A stretch of DNA of 49,347 nucleotides from Actinobacillus ureae ATCC 25976. GTDB taxonomy: Bacteria; Pseudomonadota; Gammaproteobacteria; Enterobacterales; Pasteurellaceae. Location: the NCBI RefSeq assembly GCF_000188255.1, contig NZ_GL831080.1, positions 704,026-753,372 of the forward strand, written 5' to 3'. Shown here piece after piece: positions 18,189-28,699 of the stretch. Position 1 is the first letter of the stretch. Each line of letters starts with the position of its first letter. The notes under the pieces are model-generated. The model was not told where the DNA came from and did no database searches. It saw only the letters and a list, made by a program, of their open reading frames with translations. The position numbers were made by a program, and so were the translations under genes.

Positions 18189-20021
18189 ATGTTTGATGCT
18201 AAAGCCTTTCTTGTCGATGTCCCTCATCTTCCCGGTGTTTACCGTATGTATGATGCGAAAAATACCATTATCTATGTCGGTAAAGCCAAAGATCTCAAAA
18301 AACGCTTATCCAGTTATTTTCGTAGTCAACTCGCCAGTAAGAAAACCGAAGCGTTAGTTGCTAACATTCATCATATTGAAACTACGATAACCCATTCGGA
18401 AACGGAAGCGTTATTGCTTGAACATAATTATATTAAAGAGAATCAGCCGAAGTACAACGTGCTTTTGCGTGATGATAAATCCTATCCGTATATTTTACTC
18501 ACGAAGCATCAACATCCTCGAATTACTTCGTTTCGTGGTAGTAAAAAAATTGCCGGTGAATATTTTGGTCCTTATCCAAATGCTGGGGCAGTGCGTGAAA
18601 CGCTAAACTTGCTGCAAAAACTGTTTCCGATTCGCCAATGTGAAGACAGCTACTATAAAAATCGTTCTCGCCCTTGTTTGCAATATCAAATCGGACGTTG
18701 TCTTGCCCCTTGTGTAGAAGGTTATTACTCGCAAGCAGAATATGATAACCAAGTGAATTTAGTCCGTTTGTTTTTACAGGGCAAAGACGGACAAGTGGTT
18801 GAGCATTTGGTACAAAAAATGGAAAGTGCCGCGGAAGATCTGGATTTTGAAGGTGCAGCTCGTTTTCGCGATCAGATTCAATCGGTACGAGCGGTACAAG
18901 AAAAGCAATTTGTCTCTAACGAACGTTTGGACGATCTGGATATTATTTCGATTGCTTATCAGCACGGCATTGCTTGCGTACATATTTTATTTGTGCGCCA
19001 CGGTAAGGTATTGGGCAATCGTTCCTATTTTCCTAAAGTGCCGAACAATACCGATTTAACTGAGTTGGCGGATACCTTTGTTGGTCAGTTTTATCTACAG
19101 ATGAACCAACATCGCACGATACCGAATCAAATTATTATCGATCAGCCGTTAAGTGAAGCGACCACATTAGCTAATGTGCTGTCGGAACAAGCGAGACATA
19201 AAGTTAGTATTGCCGATAAAAATATTCGTGGCGATAAAAGCCGCTATTTGGCATTGGCGAAAACCAATGCGGAAGCCGCTCTTACTTTACAACTTAAACA
19301 AGATACGCATATTCGCCAGCGTTATGACTCACTCAAGGCATTACTCAATTTAGCGGAAATCAAACGGATGGAGTGTTTCGATATTTCTCACACAATGGGT
19401 AATCAAACGGTAGCTTCTTGTGTTGTATTTGATGAACATGGGCCGTTAAAATCAGATTACCGCCGTTTTAATATTGAAGGTATTACCGGTGGTGATGACT
19501 ATGCGGCAATGGAGCAAACCCTATTAAAACGCTATGATCGTAATTTGGAAGAAGAAAAAATCCCAGATATTATTTTTATCGATGGCGGTAAAGGGCAGCT
19601 TAATCGAGCGTTAGAAACCTTTGCTTCGTTAAATGTCAGTTGGGATAAGCGTAAACCGTTGTTAATTGGTGTGGCGAAAGGAGTAGAGCGGAAAGCCGGT
19701 TTAGAAACCTTATTGATCAGCAAATGGGATAAGGAAATTCACTTACCGCCGGACAGTCCTGCTTTGCATTTGATTCAACATATTCGTGATGAATCACATA
19801 ATCATGCGATTACCGGACACCGCAAAAAACGCCAAAAAGCCTTTACGGAAAGCGGATTGGAATCAATAGCCGGTGTAGGAGCAAAACGTCGCCAAGCGTT
19901 ACTGAAATACCTCGGTGGAATGCAAGGCGTGAAATCCGCTACGTTAGAAGAAATTCAATCCGTTCCCAGCATTTCAAAACAACTTGCTGAAGTGATTTTT
20001 GATACGTTACAAAATAGCTAA
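18189..20021 (+). CDS. uvrC: UvrABC excinuclease subunit C
   Basis: Dual-incision endonuclease of nucleotide excision repair, acting with UvrAB at lesions. At ATG 18189 the protein is 610 residues, the E. coli length, starting [18 protein letters not shown]. The frame is open 30 codons upstream, but that extension is hydrophobic and lacks a ribosome-binding site. Domains: GIY-YIG nuclease (GVYRMYDAK...[10 protein letters not shown], about residues 14-37), a Cys cluster ([13 protein letters not shown], about 162-174), the UVR helix that binds UvrB (about 203-238), the RNase H-like 5' nuclease with DISHTMG and FIDGGKGQL, and C-terminal helix-hairpin-helix motifs ([14 protein letters not shown]). 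Confidence 0.96.
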   Translation: MFDAKAFLVDVPHLPGVYRMYDAKNTIIYVGKAKDLKKRLSSYFRSQLASKKTEALVANIHHIETTITHSETEALLLEHNYIKENQPKYNVLLRDDKSYPYILLTKHQHPRITSFRGSKKIAGEYFGPYPNAGAVRETLNLLQKLFPIRQCEDSYYKNRSRPCLQYQIGRCLAPCVEGYYSQAEYDNQVNLVRLFLQGKDGQVVEHLVQKMESAAEDLDFEGAARFRDQIQSVRAVQEKQFVSNERLDDLDIISIAYQHGIACVHILFVRHGKVLGNRSYFPKVPNNTDLTELADTFVGQFYLQMNQHRTIPNQIIIDQPLSEATTLANVLSEQARHKVSIADKNIRGDKSRYLALAKTNAEAALTLQLKQDTHIRQRYDSLKALLNLAEIKRMECFDISHTMGNQTVASCVVFDEHGPLKSDYRRFNIEGITGGDDYAAMEQTLLKRYDRNLEEEKIPDIIFIDGGKGQLNRALETFASLNVSWDKRKPLLIGVAKGVERKAGLETLLISKWDKEIHLPPDSPALHLIQHIRDESHNHAITGHRKKRQKAFTESGLESIAGVGAKRRQALLKYLGGMQGVKSATLEEIQSVPSISKQLAEVIFDTLQNS

Positions 20022-20025
20022 GTAG

Positions 20026-20074
20026 CAAGCGGTCGAATTTGTAGAATTTTTTGCAAATTTAACCGCTTGTTTTT
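20026..20074 (+). terminator. Inverted uptake-signal terminator after uvrC
   Basis: CAAGCGGT (20026-20033) pairs with ACCGCTTG (20062-20069), followed by TTTTT. Both arms carry the Apl-type uptake core. The hairpin starts five bases after the uvrC stop. Confidence 0.65.
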
Positions 20075-20088
20075 ACTACATTTACCTA

Positions 20089-20115
20089 AAGCAAACGTTT
20101 GCGCAATCGTTTGTG
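20089..20115. promoter_or_regulatory. PurR operator upstream of the NCS2 permease
   Basis: AAGCAAACGTTTGCGC (20089-20104) nearly matches the PurR consensus ACGCAAACGTTTGCGT. A second, imperfect PurR-like sequence (GCGCAATCGTTTGTG, 20101-20115) overlaps it. The operator ends about 45 bases before ATG 20158, over or near the promoter, so purines would repress this permease. Confidence 0.85.
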
Positions 20116-20157
20116 AGAGCGTATAATTCGCCCCAATTTTTTTAGTTTGAGGCATTT

Positions 20158-21450
20158 ATGCAAAATTTACGTTATCCTGTTGATTCCAAACCACCTTTCG
20201 GATTAACCCTTCTTCTTGCGGCGCAACACCTTTTAGCCGCGCTTGGCGGCATTATCGCTGTGCCACTTGTTATTGGTAATGTACTTAAACTTCCGACTCC
20301 GGATACGATTGTATTAGTGAATGCGGCATTATTGGTTTCAGGGATCGTAACTATTATTCAATGCCAAGGTCTCGGCCCGATTGGCTTACGTTTACCAAGC
20401 GTGATGGGAACCAGCTTTACTTTCGTGGCGGCGGCGCTTGCAATCGGTTTTAGTGAACATGGTGTTGCCGGTATTATGGGCGCATCGTTAGTCGGTTCGT
20501 TAGTGATGATCATCGGTAGTTTCTTTATGCCGTATGTGCGTAAATTATTCCCGCCTGTCGTTACCGGTGTGGTGGTCATGATGATCGGTTTAAGCTTAAT
20601 TCCGGTTGCGGTGGATTGGTTCGCCGGCGGTCAAAAAGGCGATGCGCATTATGCGGATCCGGCAAATCTTGCGATGGCGACTTTTGTACTTGTGCTGGTT
20701 GTGATTTTAGTGCAATGGGGGAAAGGTATTTTCTCGGCGGCAGCAATCGTGATCGGTATGATGGTCGGTTATGTAGTGGCGTTAGCATTAGGTTGGATCA
20801 ACTTTGATGCGGTTAAAAATGCAGAGAGTTTTGCTATTCCACAGCCGTTGCATTTCGGATTAGCATTTCCAATTTCAGGTATTATCGGGATGTCGATTGC
20901 TTATTTAGTGACAATTGTTGAATCAAGCGGTAACTTCTTAGCTTTAGGTAATGCTACGCAAACTGAAATTACCGGTAAGCATTTACGTGGCGGGGTATTA
21001 TGTGACGGTTTAGGTTCTGCGTTTGCGGCAATTATGTCAACCACGCCATTCTCATCATTCGCCCAAAATATTGGGGTCATTTCGTTGACCGGTGTGGCAA
21101 GCCGCTATGTGGTAACGATTATGGGCGTATTACTGGTTTTAGCCGGTGTATTCCCTTGGTTCGGTGCATTAATCGTTTCGATTCCTAGCCCTGTTTTAGG
21201 CGGTGCGGGCTTAATGATGTTTGCTATGATTATCGCCGCCGGTATCCAAATGTTGGATAAAGTGGAACGTTCAAAACGTAACGGTTTAATTATTGCGATT
21301 TCAATCGGTTGCGGTTTAGCGGTGACGACTCGTCCCGAATTATTAGATAAGTTACCGAGCTTCTTTAAAGAGGTATTCGGCTCGGGCATTACGGTCGGAT
21401 CACTACTTGCATTAGTGCTAAATCTGATTCTTCCTGAGGATAAGGAATAA
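20158..21450 (+). CDS. NCS2 family purine/xanthine permease
   Basis: Inner-membrane nucleobase:cation symporter-2 of 430 residues with 12-14 hydrophobic spans. Family marks are the QH pair in LLAAQHLLAALGG (about residues 22-34), VMGTSFTF near 81-88, and the signature around FSSFAQNIGVISLTGVASRYV (about residues 300-320). The closest known functional groups are xanthine and uric acid permeases (XanP/PbuX/UacT type) rather than UraA, judging by VMGT and QN-G-T motif wording; the exact substrate is not certain. The PurR operator upstream supports a purine substrate. Ends in a hairpin terminator before trxA. Confidence 0.9.
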   Translation: MQNLRYPVDSKPPFGLTLLLAAQHLLAALGGIIAVPLVIGNVLKLPTPDTIVLVNAALLVSGIVTIIQCQGLGPIGLRLPSVMGTSFTFVAAALAIGFSEHGVAGIMGASLVGSLVMIIGSFFMPYVRKLFPPVVTGVVVMMIGLSLIPVAVDWFAGGQKGDAHYADPANLAMATFVLVLVVILVQWGKGIFSAAAIVIGMMVGYVVALALGWINFDAVKNAESFAIPQPLHFGLAFPISGIIGMSIAYLVTIVESSGNFLALGNATQTEITGKHLRGGVLCDGLGSAFAAIMSTTPFSSFAQNIGVISLTGVASRYVVTIMGVLLVLAGVFPWFGALIVSIPSPVLGGAGLMMFAMIIAAGIQMLDKVERSKRNGLIIAISIGCGLAVTTRPELLDKLPSFFKEVFGSGITVGSLLALVLNLILPEDKE

Positions 21451-21518
21451 ATAATTAGTGTAATTGGAAAAACTTATTTGAAATTAGGTAAGTGAAGCCT
21501 TATCTTACGAAATAACTT

Positions 21519-21548
21519 AACGTCACGGTCAAGTGGCGTTTTCTTTTT
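21519..21548 (+). terminator. Terminator after the NCS2 permease
   Basis: AACGTCAC (21519-21526) pairs with GTGGCGTT (21533-21540), with one G-T pair and a six-base loop, followed by TTCTTTTT. Confidence 0.75.
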
Positions 21549-21573
21549 AGATTATCAATTAAGGAAACAAATT

Positions 21574-21891
21574 ATGACATTACAAGTTACTGACGCAACT
21601 TTTGAACAAGAAGTTTTAAAATCGGACGTTCCGGTATTATTAGATTTTTGGGCGCCATGGTGTGGTCCTTGCCGTATGGTGGCACCAATCTTAGACGAAT
21701 TATCAGAAGAGTTTGCCGGTCGTGCAAAAATTGCTAAAGTAAATGTGGATGAGAACCAACAAATCCCTGCACAATTCGGTATTCGTTCAATCCCAACATT
21801 AATTCTTTTCAAAAATGGTGAAGTGGTTGCAACGCAAGTTGGTGCATTACCAAAATCACAATTAAGTGCATTTGTTGAACAAGCACTTTAA
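21574..21891 (+). CDS. trxA: Thioredoxin 1
   Basis: Cytosolic disulfide reductant, 105 residues. The active site is WCGPC within [21 protein letters not shown] (about residues 25-45), and the cis-proline loop [10 protein letters not shown] is at about 72-81. Standard length and all catalytic residues are present (buried Asp near residue 24, WCGPC, cis-Pro). Preceded by AAGGAAAC. It stands alone between two terminators. Confidence 0.97.
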   Translation: MTLQVTDATFEQEVLKSDVPVLLDFWAPWCGPCRMVAPILDELSEEFAGRAKIAKVNVDENQQIPAQFGIRSIPTLILFKNGEVVATQVGALPKSQLSAFVEQAL

Positions 21892-21904
21892 TTTTTATTT
21901 CGAG

Positions 21905-21931
21905 AAAGGGCGAATTTGGTTCGCCCTTTTT
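21905..21931 (+). terminator. Rho-independent terminator after trxA
   Basis: Perfect 10-bp stem AAAGGGCGAA / TTCGCCCTTT with loop TTTGG and trailing Ts. Strong. Confidence 0.9.
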
Positions 21932-22080
21932 CATTTGCAAAAAAATTGTTAAAAAAGACCGCCTTAGGCTAATAAAGCCTAGCAATATCAAGCACAAATA
22001 GGTACAATCTTCCAGTTACACTTTTTTACAATTGGTAAGAGTAGATTCGAGGGCTTAGCCCCTATTCTTTGGAGAAATTT

Positions 22081-23265
22081 ATGTCGTGGAATGAACCAGG
22101 CAATCAACAAGACCCGTGGGGTAAGCCGGGTCAAAAGAAGCCTGAGCAGCAAGGTTCACAACAAGAGCCAAATAAGCAAAATAATCGCCAAGAGCCGCCG
22201 GATTTAGAGGAAGCTTTTAGTTCTTTATTAAAGAAAATGGGTGGTAATAAAGATAATAATTCAGCGCCTTCGCAAAATTTTGGTAAATTTCTACCGCTTG
22301 CTTTGATTTTCGCAACCATTGTATGGGGCGTATCAGGCTTTTATACGGTTAAAGAAGCCGAGCGTGGCGTAGTAACCCGTTTCGGTAAACTTCATAACAT
22401 CGTGATGCCGGGTTTAAACTGGAAACCGACCTTAATTGATGAGGTGACGCCGGTAAATATCGAGCGAGTTTCTGAACTGAAAACCAGTGGCTCAATGCTG
22501 ACACAAGATGAAAATATGGTACAGGTTGAAATGACCGTTCAGTACCGTGTTGAAGATCCGGCTAAATATCTGTTTAGCGTGCGTGATGCGGATGATAGCT
22601 TAAAACAAGCGACCGACAGTGCGTTACGTTATGTGATCGGTCATATGTCGATGGACGATATTTTAACTACCGGTCGTGCGACAGTACGTGAGAAAACTTG
22701 GCAAACCTTGCGTGATATCATCAAGACTTATGATATGGGGTTATTAGTCACTGACGTAAACTTCCAATCTGCTCGTCCGCCGGAAGAGGTGAAAGACGCA
22801 TTTGATGATGCGATCAAAGCACAAGAAGACGAGCAACGTTTAATCCGTGAAGCGGAGGCTTATGCGCGTGGTCGTGAGCCGATTGCACGTGGTCAAGCAC
22901 AACGTATCGTAGAACAAGCAACCGCATATAAAGATCAAATTGTATTGGAGGCGAAAGGTGAAGTAGAGCGTTTCTCTAAACTTTTACCGGAGTATAAATC
23001 ATCACCGAAAGTAATGCGTGAGCGTTTATATATCGAAACGATGGAAAAAGTAATGAAAAACACGCCGAAAGTGATTATGGATGGTAATGGCAATAATTTA
23101 AATGTGTTACCAATAGATAGATTATTGGCTAAACCGGCTGCTTCTGAATCAGTAAGACAAGTCGCGCCTATCGTTATTCAGCAACCGCAAGTTGTACCTC
23201 CAGTTCAAACGCATTCTGTGCCGAATTCACAAAATGCAGAACCAGTACGTAAAGGGAGATTTTAA
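22081..23265 (+). CDS. hflK: FtsH protease modulator HflK (SPFH/band 7 protein)
   Basis: Inner-membrane SPFH protein that with HflC forms a large complex around FtsH in the periplasm-facing membrane and regulates its proteolysis. Start ATG 22081 (MSWNEPGNQQDPWG) is preceded by GGAG; an in-frame TTG at 22069 is less likely. The N-terminal about 70 residues are a Gly/Gln/Pro-rich cytoplasmic tail, followed by one membrane span (about 69-89), the band 7 domain and a coiled coil rich in R, E and A (about 240-310). The C-terminal tail is Pro/Gln/Val-rich. 394 residues. hflC follows after two bases. hfq and hflX, which sit upstream in E. coli, are absent. Confidence 0.95.
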   Translation: MSWNEPGNQQDPWGKPGQKKPEQQGSQQEPNKQNNRQEPPDLEEAFSSLLKKMGGNKDNNSAPSQNFGKFLPLALIFATIVWGVSGFYTVKEAERGVVTRFGKLHNIVMPGLNWKPTLIDEVTPVNIERVSELKTSGSMLTQDENMVQVEMTVQYRVEDPAKYLFSVRDADDSLKQATDSALRYVIGHMSMDDILTTGRATVREKTWQTLRDIIKTYDMGLLVTDVNFQSARPPEEVKDAFDDAIKAQEDEQRLIREAEAYARGREPIARGQAQRIVEQATAYKDQIVLEAKGEVERFSKLLPEYKSSPKVMRERLYIETMEKVMKNTPKVIMDGNGNNLNVLPIDRLLAKPAASESVRQVAPIVIQQPQVVPPVQTHSVPNSQNAEPVRKGRF

Positions 23266-23267
23266 TA

Positions 23268-24155
23268 ATGCGTAAATTATTATTACCTGTTTTAGCGCTT
23301 GTGGGATTTATCGTACTTTCTTGCGTAACGATTGTGCCAGAAGGCTATCGTGGCATTATGCTGCGCTTTAATAAAGTGCATCGTGACGTAGACCAAAAAG
23401 TGGTGGTTTATGCACCGGGTTTACACTTTAAAGCACCGTTTATTGATAGCTTAAAAGTGTTGGATGCACGTATTCAAATTTTAGATGATCAAGAAGATCG
23501 CTTTGTGACGGTTGAGAAAAAAGACTTATTAGTTGATTCTTACGTAAAATGGCGTATCAGCGATTTCGGTCAATTCTATACCGCAACTGGCGGTGATGCG
23601 CAACGTGCTTCGGATCTGTTAAAACGTAAAGTAGGTGACCGTTTACGTTCTGAAATCGGTTCTCGTACGATTAAAGATATTGTATCGGGTTCTCGCGGTG
23701 AATTGATGGTGGGAGCACAAAAAGCATTAAATGACGGTGATGACGGTGCTGAGAAACTTGGTATCGAAGTGGTTGACGTACGTGTAAAACAGATCAACCT
23801 ACCGAATGAAGTTTCATCTTCAATTTATCAACGTATGCGTGCAGAACGTGCTGCAGTTGCAAGCGAACATCGCTCGCAAGGTGAAGAAAAAGCTGAAATT
23901 ATTCGTGCCGAAGTAGATAAGAAAGTGGTTCTTATTGAAGCGCAAGCGAAGAAAACAGCTGAAACTTTACGTGGTGAAGGTGACGCACAAGCTGCAAAAA
24001 TTTATGCGGATGCATTCAACCAAGAGCCGGAGTTTTATAGCTTCGTACGTAGCTTAAAAGCATACGAAAACAGCTTTGCGAAAGATCAAAACAATATGAT
24101 GCTACTTAAATCGGATAGCGAGTTCTTCCGCTTTATGAAAGCACCGACAAAATAA
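23268..24155 (+). CDS. hflC: FtsH protease modulator HflC (SPFH/band 7 protein)
   Basis: Partner of HflK in the membrane complex around FtsH, 295 residues. An N-terminal membrane anchor (about residues 4-22) is followed by the band 7 domain beginning VPEGYRGIMLRFNK, then a charged coiled coil (about 180-250, RMRAERAAVASEHRSQGEEK) and FMKAPTK at the C-terminus. It lies two bases after hflK, so the two are made in step. A terminator follows directly. Confidence 0.95.
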   Translation: MRKLLLPVLALVGFIVLSCVTIVPEGYRGIMLRFNKVHRDVDQKVVVYAPGLHFKAPFIDSLKVLDARIQILDDQEDRFVTVEKKDLLVDSYVKWRISDFGQFYTATGGDAQRASDLLKRKVGDRLRSEIGSRTIKDIVSGSRGELMVGAQKALNDGDDGAEKLGIEVVDVRVKQINLPNEVSSSIYQRMRAERAAVASEHRSQGEEKAEIIRAEVDKKVVLIEAQAKKTAETLRGEGDAQAAKIYADAFNQEPEFYSFVRSLKAYENSFAKDQNNMMLLKSDSEFFRFMKAPTK

Positions 24156-24167
24156 CTGTATCTATAA

Positions 24168-24196
24168 GGCCCGATCTATATCGGGTCTTTAATTTT
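24168..24196 (+). terminator. Rho-independent terminator after hflC
   Basis: GGCCCGAT (24168-24175) / ATCGGGTC (24180-24187) with a four-base loop and one G-T pair, followed by TTTAATTTTT. Strong. Confidence 0.86.
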
Positions 24197-24234
24197 TCAT
24201 TTACTACAGCGAAAATACCGAAAGGCGCATAGTG

Positions 24235-24282
24235 AACAAGCGGTTAAATTTGCAAATTTTGCGAGAAATTGGACCGCTTGTT
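24235..24282. repeat. Inverted pair of Apl-type uptake signals (hflC-purA gap)
   Basis: AACAAGCGGT (24235-24244) and ACCGCTTGTT (24273-24282) are exact inverted copies of the uptake core. They flank a TTGCAAATTT motif that also recurs next to other copies in this window. They could pair as a second terminator behind hflC. Confidence 0.7.
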
Positions 24283-24327
24283 TAGTGTTTTTTGTGTATT
24301 CCGTAGTAGAAAATCCATTCATACTAA

Positions 24328-25644
<1,317 letters not shown>

Positions 25645-25670
25645 TTTCGTTTAAATTTTAAGTCGTTTTC

Positions 25671-25739
25671 TTACCACGGAAAACACGGAGTTCACGGAAT
25701 TTTCTGTGCATTCTGTGCTTTCCGTGGTAATTGTTTTTT
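25671..25739 (+). terminator. Long hairpin terminator after purA
   Basis: Outer arms TTACCACGGAAA (25671-25682) and TTTCCGTGGTAA (25719-25730) pair perfectly. The next 15 bases on each side also pair, mostly through G-U wobbles (CACGG facing CTGTG). The hairpin runs into TTGTTTTTTG, so it can act as a terminator, but it is much longer than needed and reads as repeated CACGGA units. Confidence 0.7.
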
Positions 25740-25830
25740 GATACTTGTCTGAGAAGCAGTTAAATTTGCAAATTTTTAGCGAAATTTAACCGCTTGTTTG
25801 GGCAATTTTTTTCTGTAGTGAAACCGAAAA

Positions 25831-27279
25831 ATGAAATTTATTATTAAACTTTTCCCTGAAATTATGATTAAAAGCGATTCGGTTCGTAAACGCTTTATCA
25901 AAATTCTGACTTCAAATATCCGTAATGTGTTATTGCGTGAAACTGAAAATGTGGCGGTGATTCGTAACTGGGATTTTATTGAAGTGCGTGCCAAAGTGGT
26001 GGAAGAAGCACCGATGGTGTTGGAGTTACTGAAACGTACACCGGGTATTCACCACATTTTAGAAGTGGAAGAAATGCCGTTTACTACGATGCACGATATC
26101 TTTGAAAATACATTGGCAAAAGTACGGGATGAGTTAGAAGGCAAAACGTTCTGCGTGCGTGTACGCCGTAAAGGTAAGCACGAATTCCGTTCGTTAGATG
26201 TAGAAAAATATGTCGGCGGCGGTTTAAATCAACATATTGAATCGGCTCGTGTGAAATTAACCAAGCCGGATGTAACCGTGCGTATTGATATTGATGGCGA
26301 TAAAATGTTGCTGATCAATGCTCGTCATGAAGGTTTAGGCGGTTATCCGATCGGTACGCAAGAAGATGTATTATCGCTTATTTCCGGCGGCTTCGATTCA
26401 GGCGTATCAAGTTATATGCTGATTCGCCGTGGCTCGCGTGTACATTACTGCTTCTTTAATTTAGGCGGTGCGGCGCACGAAATCGGTGTAAAACAAATGG
26501 CGTACCATATTTGGAGCCGTTACAGCACTTCACACAAAGTCCGTTTTGTGGCGATTAATTTTGAAAATGTAGTCGGCGAAATTTTAGAGAAAGTCGATAA
26601 TGGTCAAATGGGCGTGGTGTTAAAACGTATGATGGTGCGTGCTGCAAGTAAAATTGCCGAGCGTTTCGATATTCAAGCGATCGTGACCGGCGAAGCGTTA
26701 GGTCAGGTTTCCAGCCAAACCTTAACCAACTTACGTTTAATAGACAAAGCGTCTGACACATTGGTATTACGTCCGTTGATCACGCACGATAAAGAGCAAA
26801 TTATCGCCATGGCAAAAGAAATTGGTACCGATGATATTGCTAAATCTATGCCGGAATTTTGTGGCGTTATCTCGAAAAATCCGACCGTGAAAGCAATTGA
26901 AAGCAAAATTGTGGAAGAGGAAGGGCATTTCAATTTTGAAGTGTTGGAACAAGCAGTTGCAAACGCACAATTCCTTGATATTCGTGAGATTGCTCAACAA
27001 ACGGAACAAGAGGTTGTGTTGGTTGAAACTACTTCTGAATTAACGGAAAACGATATTATTTTAGATATTCGTAGCTCGGAAGAAACCGATGAAGCTCCGT
27101 TTAGTTTGGATGGCGTAGAAGTAAAATTAATGCCGTTCTATAAACTTTCAAGCCAGTTCGCTTCGTTGGATCAATCGAAAAACTACTTACTTTATTGCCA
27201 ACGTGGAGTAATGAGCAAATTACAAGCGCTTTATCTCAAAGAGAATGGCTTTAGTAATGTAAAAGTGTTCCGACACTAA
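25831..27279 (+). CDS. thiI: tRNA 4-thiouridine synthase / thiamine sulfurtransferase
   Basis: Transfers sulfur to tRNA U8 and, via the C-terminal rhodanese domain, to the thiazole pathway of thiamine. 482 residues, the E. coli length. Domains: N-terminal ferredoxin-like and THUMP regions (about 1-165), PP-loop ATPase with [16 protein letters not shown] (about 183-198), and a rhodanese domain (about 400-482) whose active-site loop is YCQRGVMS with Cys456. The second conserved Cys lies in [12 protein letters not shown]. Tail ends KVFRH. It is preceded by an imperfect inverted uptake-signal pair (25753-25799) and followed by another that acts as terminator. Confidence 0.96.
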   Translation: MKFIIKLFPEIMIKSDSVRKRFIKILTSNIRNVLLRETENVAVIRNWDFIEVRAKVVEEAPMVLELLKRTPGIHHILEVEEMPFTTMHDIFENTLAKVRDELEGKTFCVRVRRKGKHEFRSLDVEKYVGGGLNQHIESARVKLTKPDVTVRIDIDGDKMLLINARHEGLGGYPIGTQEDVLSLISGGFDSGVSSYMLIRRGSRVHYCFFNLGGAAHEIGVKQMAYHIWSRYSTSHKVRFVAINFENVVGEILEKVDNGQMGVVLKRMMVRAASKIAERFDIQAIVTGEALGQVSSQTLTNLRLIDKASDTLVLRPLITHDKEQIIAMAKEIGTDDIAKSMPEFCGVISKNPTVKAIESKIVEEEGHFNFEVLEQAVANAQFLDIREIAQQTEQEVVLVETTSELTENDIILDIRSSEETDEAPFSLDGVEVKLMPFYKLSSQFASLDQSKNYLLYCQRGVMSKLQALYLKENGFSNVKVFRH

Positions 27280-27295
27280 TTATTTTAGCAACTTT

Positions 27296-27345
27296 AAAAG
27301 CGGTCATTTTTTGCAAAAAATTTGTAAAATTTGACCGCTTTTTTT
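27296..27345 (+). terminator. Inverted uptake-signal terminator after thiI
   Basis: AAAAGCGGTCA (27296-27306) pairs with TGACCGCTTTT (27332-27342), with further AT pairing inside, and continues into TTT. The arms include the Apl-type uptake core. Confidence 0.78.
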
Positions 27346-27351
27346 ATCAGC

Positions 27352-27420
27352 TATATTTTCCAATTTGGCAAAACTCATTTAATTTCTCGTTGCTTTTTCA
27401 TCAAGAATAAATCCATAAAA
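27352..27420 (+). repeat. Duplicated upstream block, copy A (before the flavin oxidoreductase)
   Basis: About 69 bases that recur, with roughly ten to fifteen changes, at 31114-31182 upstream of the alpha/beta-hydrolase gene. Shared words include TATATTTTCCAA, AAAACTCATTTAA, TTGCTTTTTCATCAA and AATAAATCC. Each copy ends 25-40 bases before a start codon, so it probably carries the promoter and an activator site. Confidence 0.8.
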
Positions 27421-27457
27421 TAGTTCTCAACAAAGCAATCATATATGGAGAACTAAA

Positions 27458-28599
27458 ATGAATCCTAAATACAGCCCATTATTTACCCCTTACACACTCA
27501 ACAATGGCGTAGAAATCAAAAATCGCCTAACTGTTGCCCCTTTAACCATTTACGATTCTGGCGAAGACGGCGAGATGACAGAAGCTGGTCGCTGTTTTTG
27601 GCAGAACCGTTTTGAAGGTTTTGGCTTGTACATTATGCCGTTTACTAACGTTCACCCAAGTGGTATTGGCTTTGAAAGCCCAAATGCTTTTGATGAACGC
27701 CACTTACCTACCTTGCGTGAATATGCGGAAATAGCCCACGCACAAGGAGCAAAAGCGGTGGTACAGATTGCCCATTCTGGCAGTCGTGCCGAACGTTCGA
27801 TGACCCAAGGACACGATGTGCTCGCCCCAACCGGCGATCTGTACGGACGTTTTCCTCGATGACAGAGCAGGAAGTGTGGGAAATGGTGGACAGTTTCGCC
27901 TATGCCGCAGAATTAGTGATGAAAGCAGGCTTTGACGGTGTTGAAATCCACGGTGCAAATGGCTGGCTCATTCAACAATTTATGTCGGCGGCAACCAATC
28001 TACGCACGGATTACTGGGGCGGAAATTTGGAAAAACGAATGCGTTTTCCGCTCGCGATTGTGGATAAAATTGATGAAATGCGTAAAAAATATAACCGCCC
28101 TGATTTCATCATTGGCTACCGTTTCTCGCCTGAAGAACCTGGTGAAGACGGCATTATGATGAAAGAAACGCTCGCATTAGTGGACGCATTGTTGGAAAAA
28201 CCGTTGCAATATCTGCACATTTCATTGTGGGATTTCTACAAAAAAGTTCGCCGTGGGGCGGATACCAACCTTACCCGAGTGCAAGTGGTACACGACCGTA
28301 TCAACGGACGAATGCCGTTCTTTGCCTCGGGCAATCTCTACACCGCAGATGATATGCTTAACGCCTACCAAACAGGCTGGGTGGAAAGTGTTTCAATCGG
28401 TAAAAGCATTATGCTCAACCCGAATCTCGTGGAACTGATCCAGACTGGACGAGAAGCAGAAATTGAAAGTACCTTCGACTGGGAAAAAGCGGATTACTAC
28501 CGCTACACCCCAGCAATGCTACAAGGCACAATGGCTGGCACGGATTTCTTCCCACCGTCAAAACAAAATGGGGTGAGATATAGGACTAATTATTTTTAA
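27458..28599 (+). pseudogene. Old Yellow Enzyme family NADH:flavin oxidoreductase, frameshifted
   Basis: FMN-dependent ene-reductase-like protein, about 380 residues, split into two frames. The N-terminal half (27458-27862) has LTVAPLTIYDSGEDG and VVQIAHSGSRAER; the second half (27859-28599) starts MTEQEVWEMVDSF and has GVEIHGANGWLIQQF, NLRTDYWGG and MPFFASGN, together forming one TIM barrel. The break reads CCT CGA TGA; restoring a single base after CG would join FPR to MTEQEV in one frame. Stop and start overlap (ATGA), so the second half might be translated, but half barrels should not bind FMN. The codon use is less AT-rich than the restriction genes that follow. Confidence 0.85.
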
Positions 28600-28699
28600 A
28601 TGAATGCTGTCGCTGATCTTATCGGTATAGAATGTGCCCTATTGCGTGATTCAAATTGGGTGCTAAAATGTGTTATCTATTTAAATAGGGGAACATTTG

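Noticed and set aside
22069..22081. An earlier TTG start for hflK
   Set aside because: ATG 22081 has GGAG at a suitable distance and gives the family N-terminus; the TTG adds four residues and would overlap the ribosome-binding site.
27859..28599. A second, independent oxidoreductase gene translated from the ATGA overlap
   Set aside because: The two parts together make one ordinary TIM barrel of family length, and the second starts in the middle of it. A genuine split enzyme is possible but less likely than a one-base deletion.
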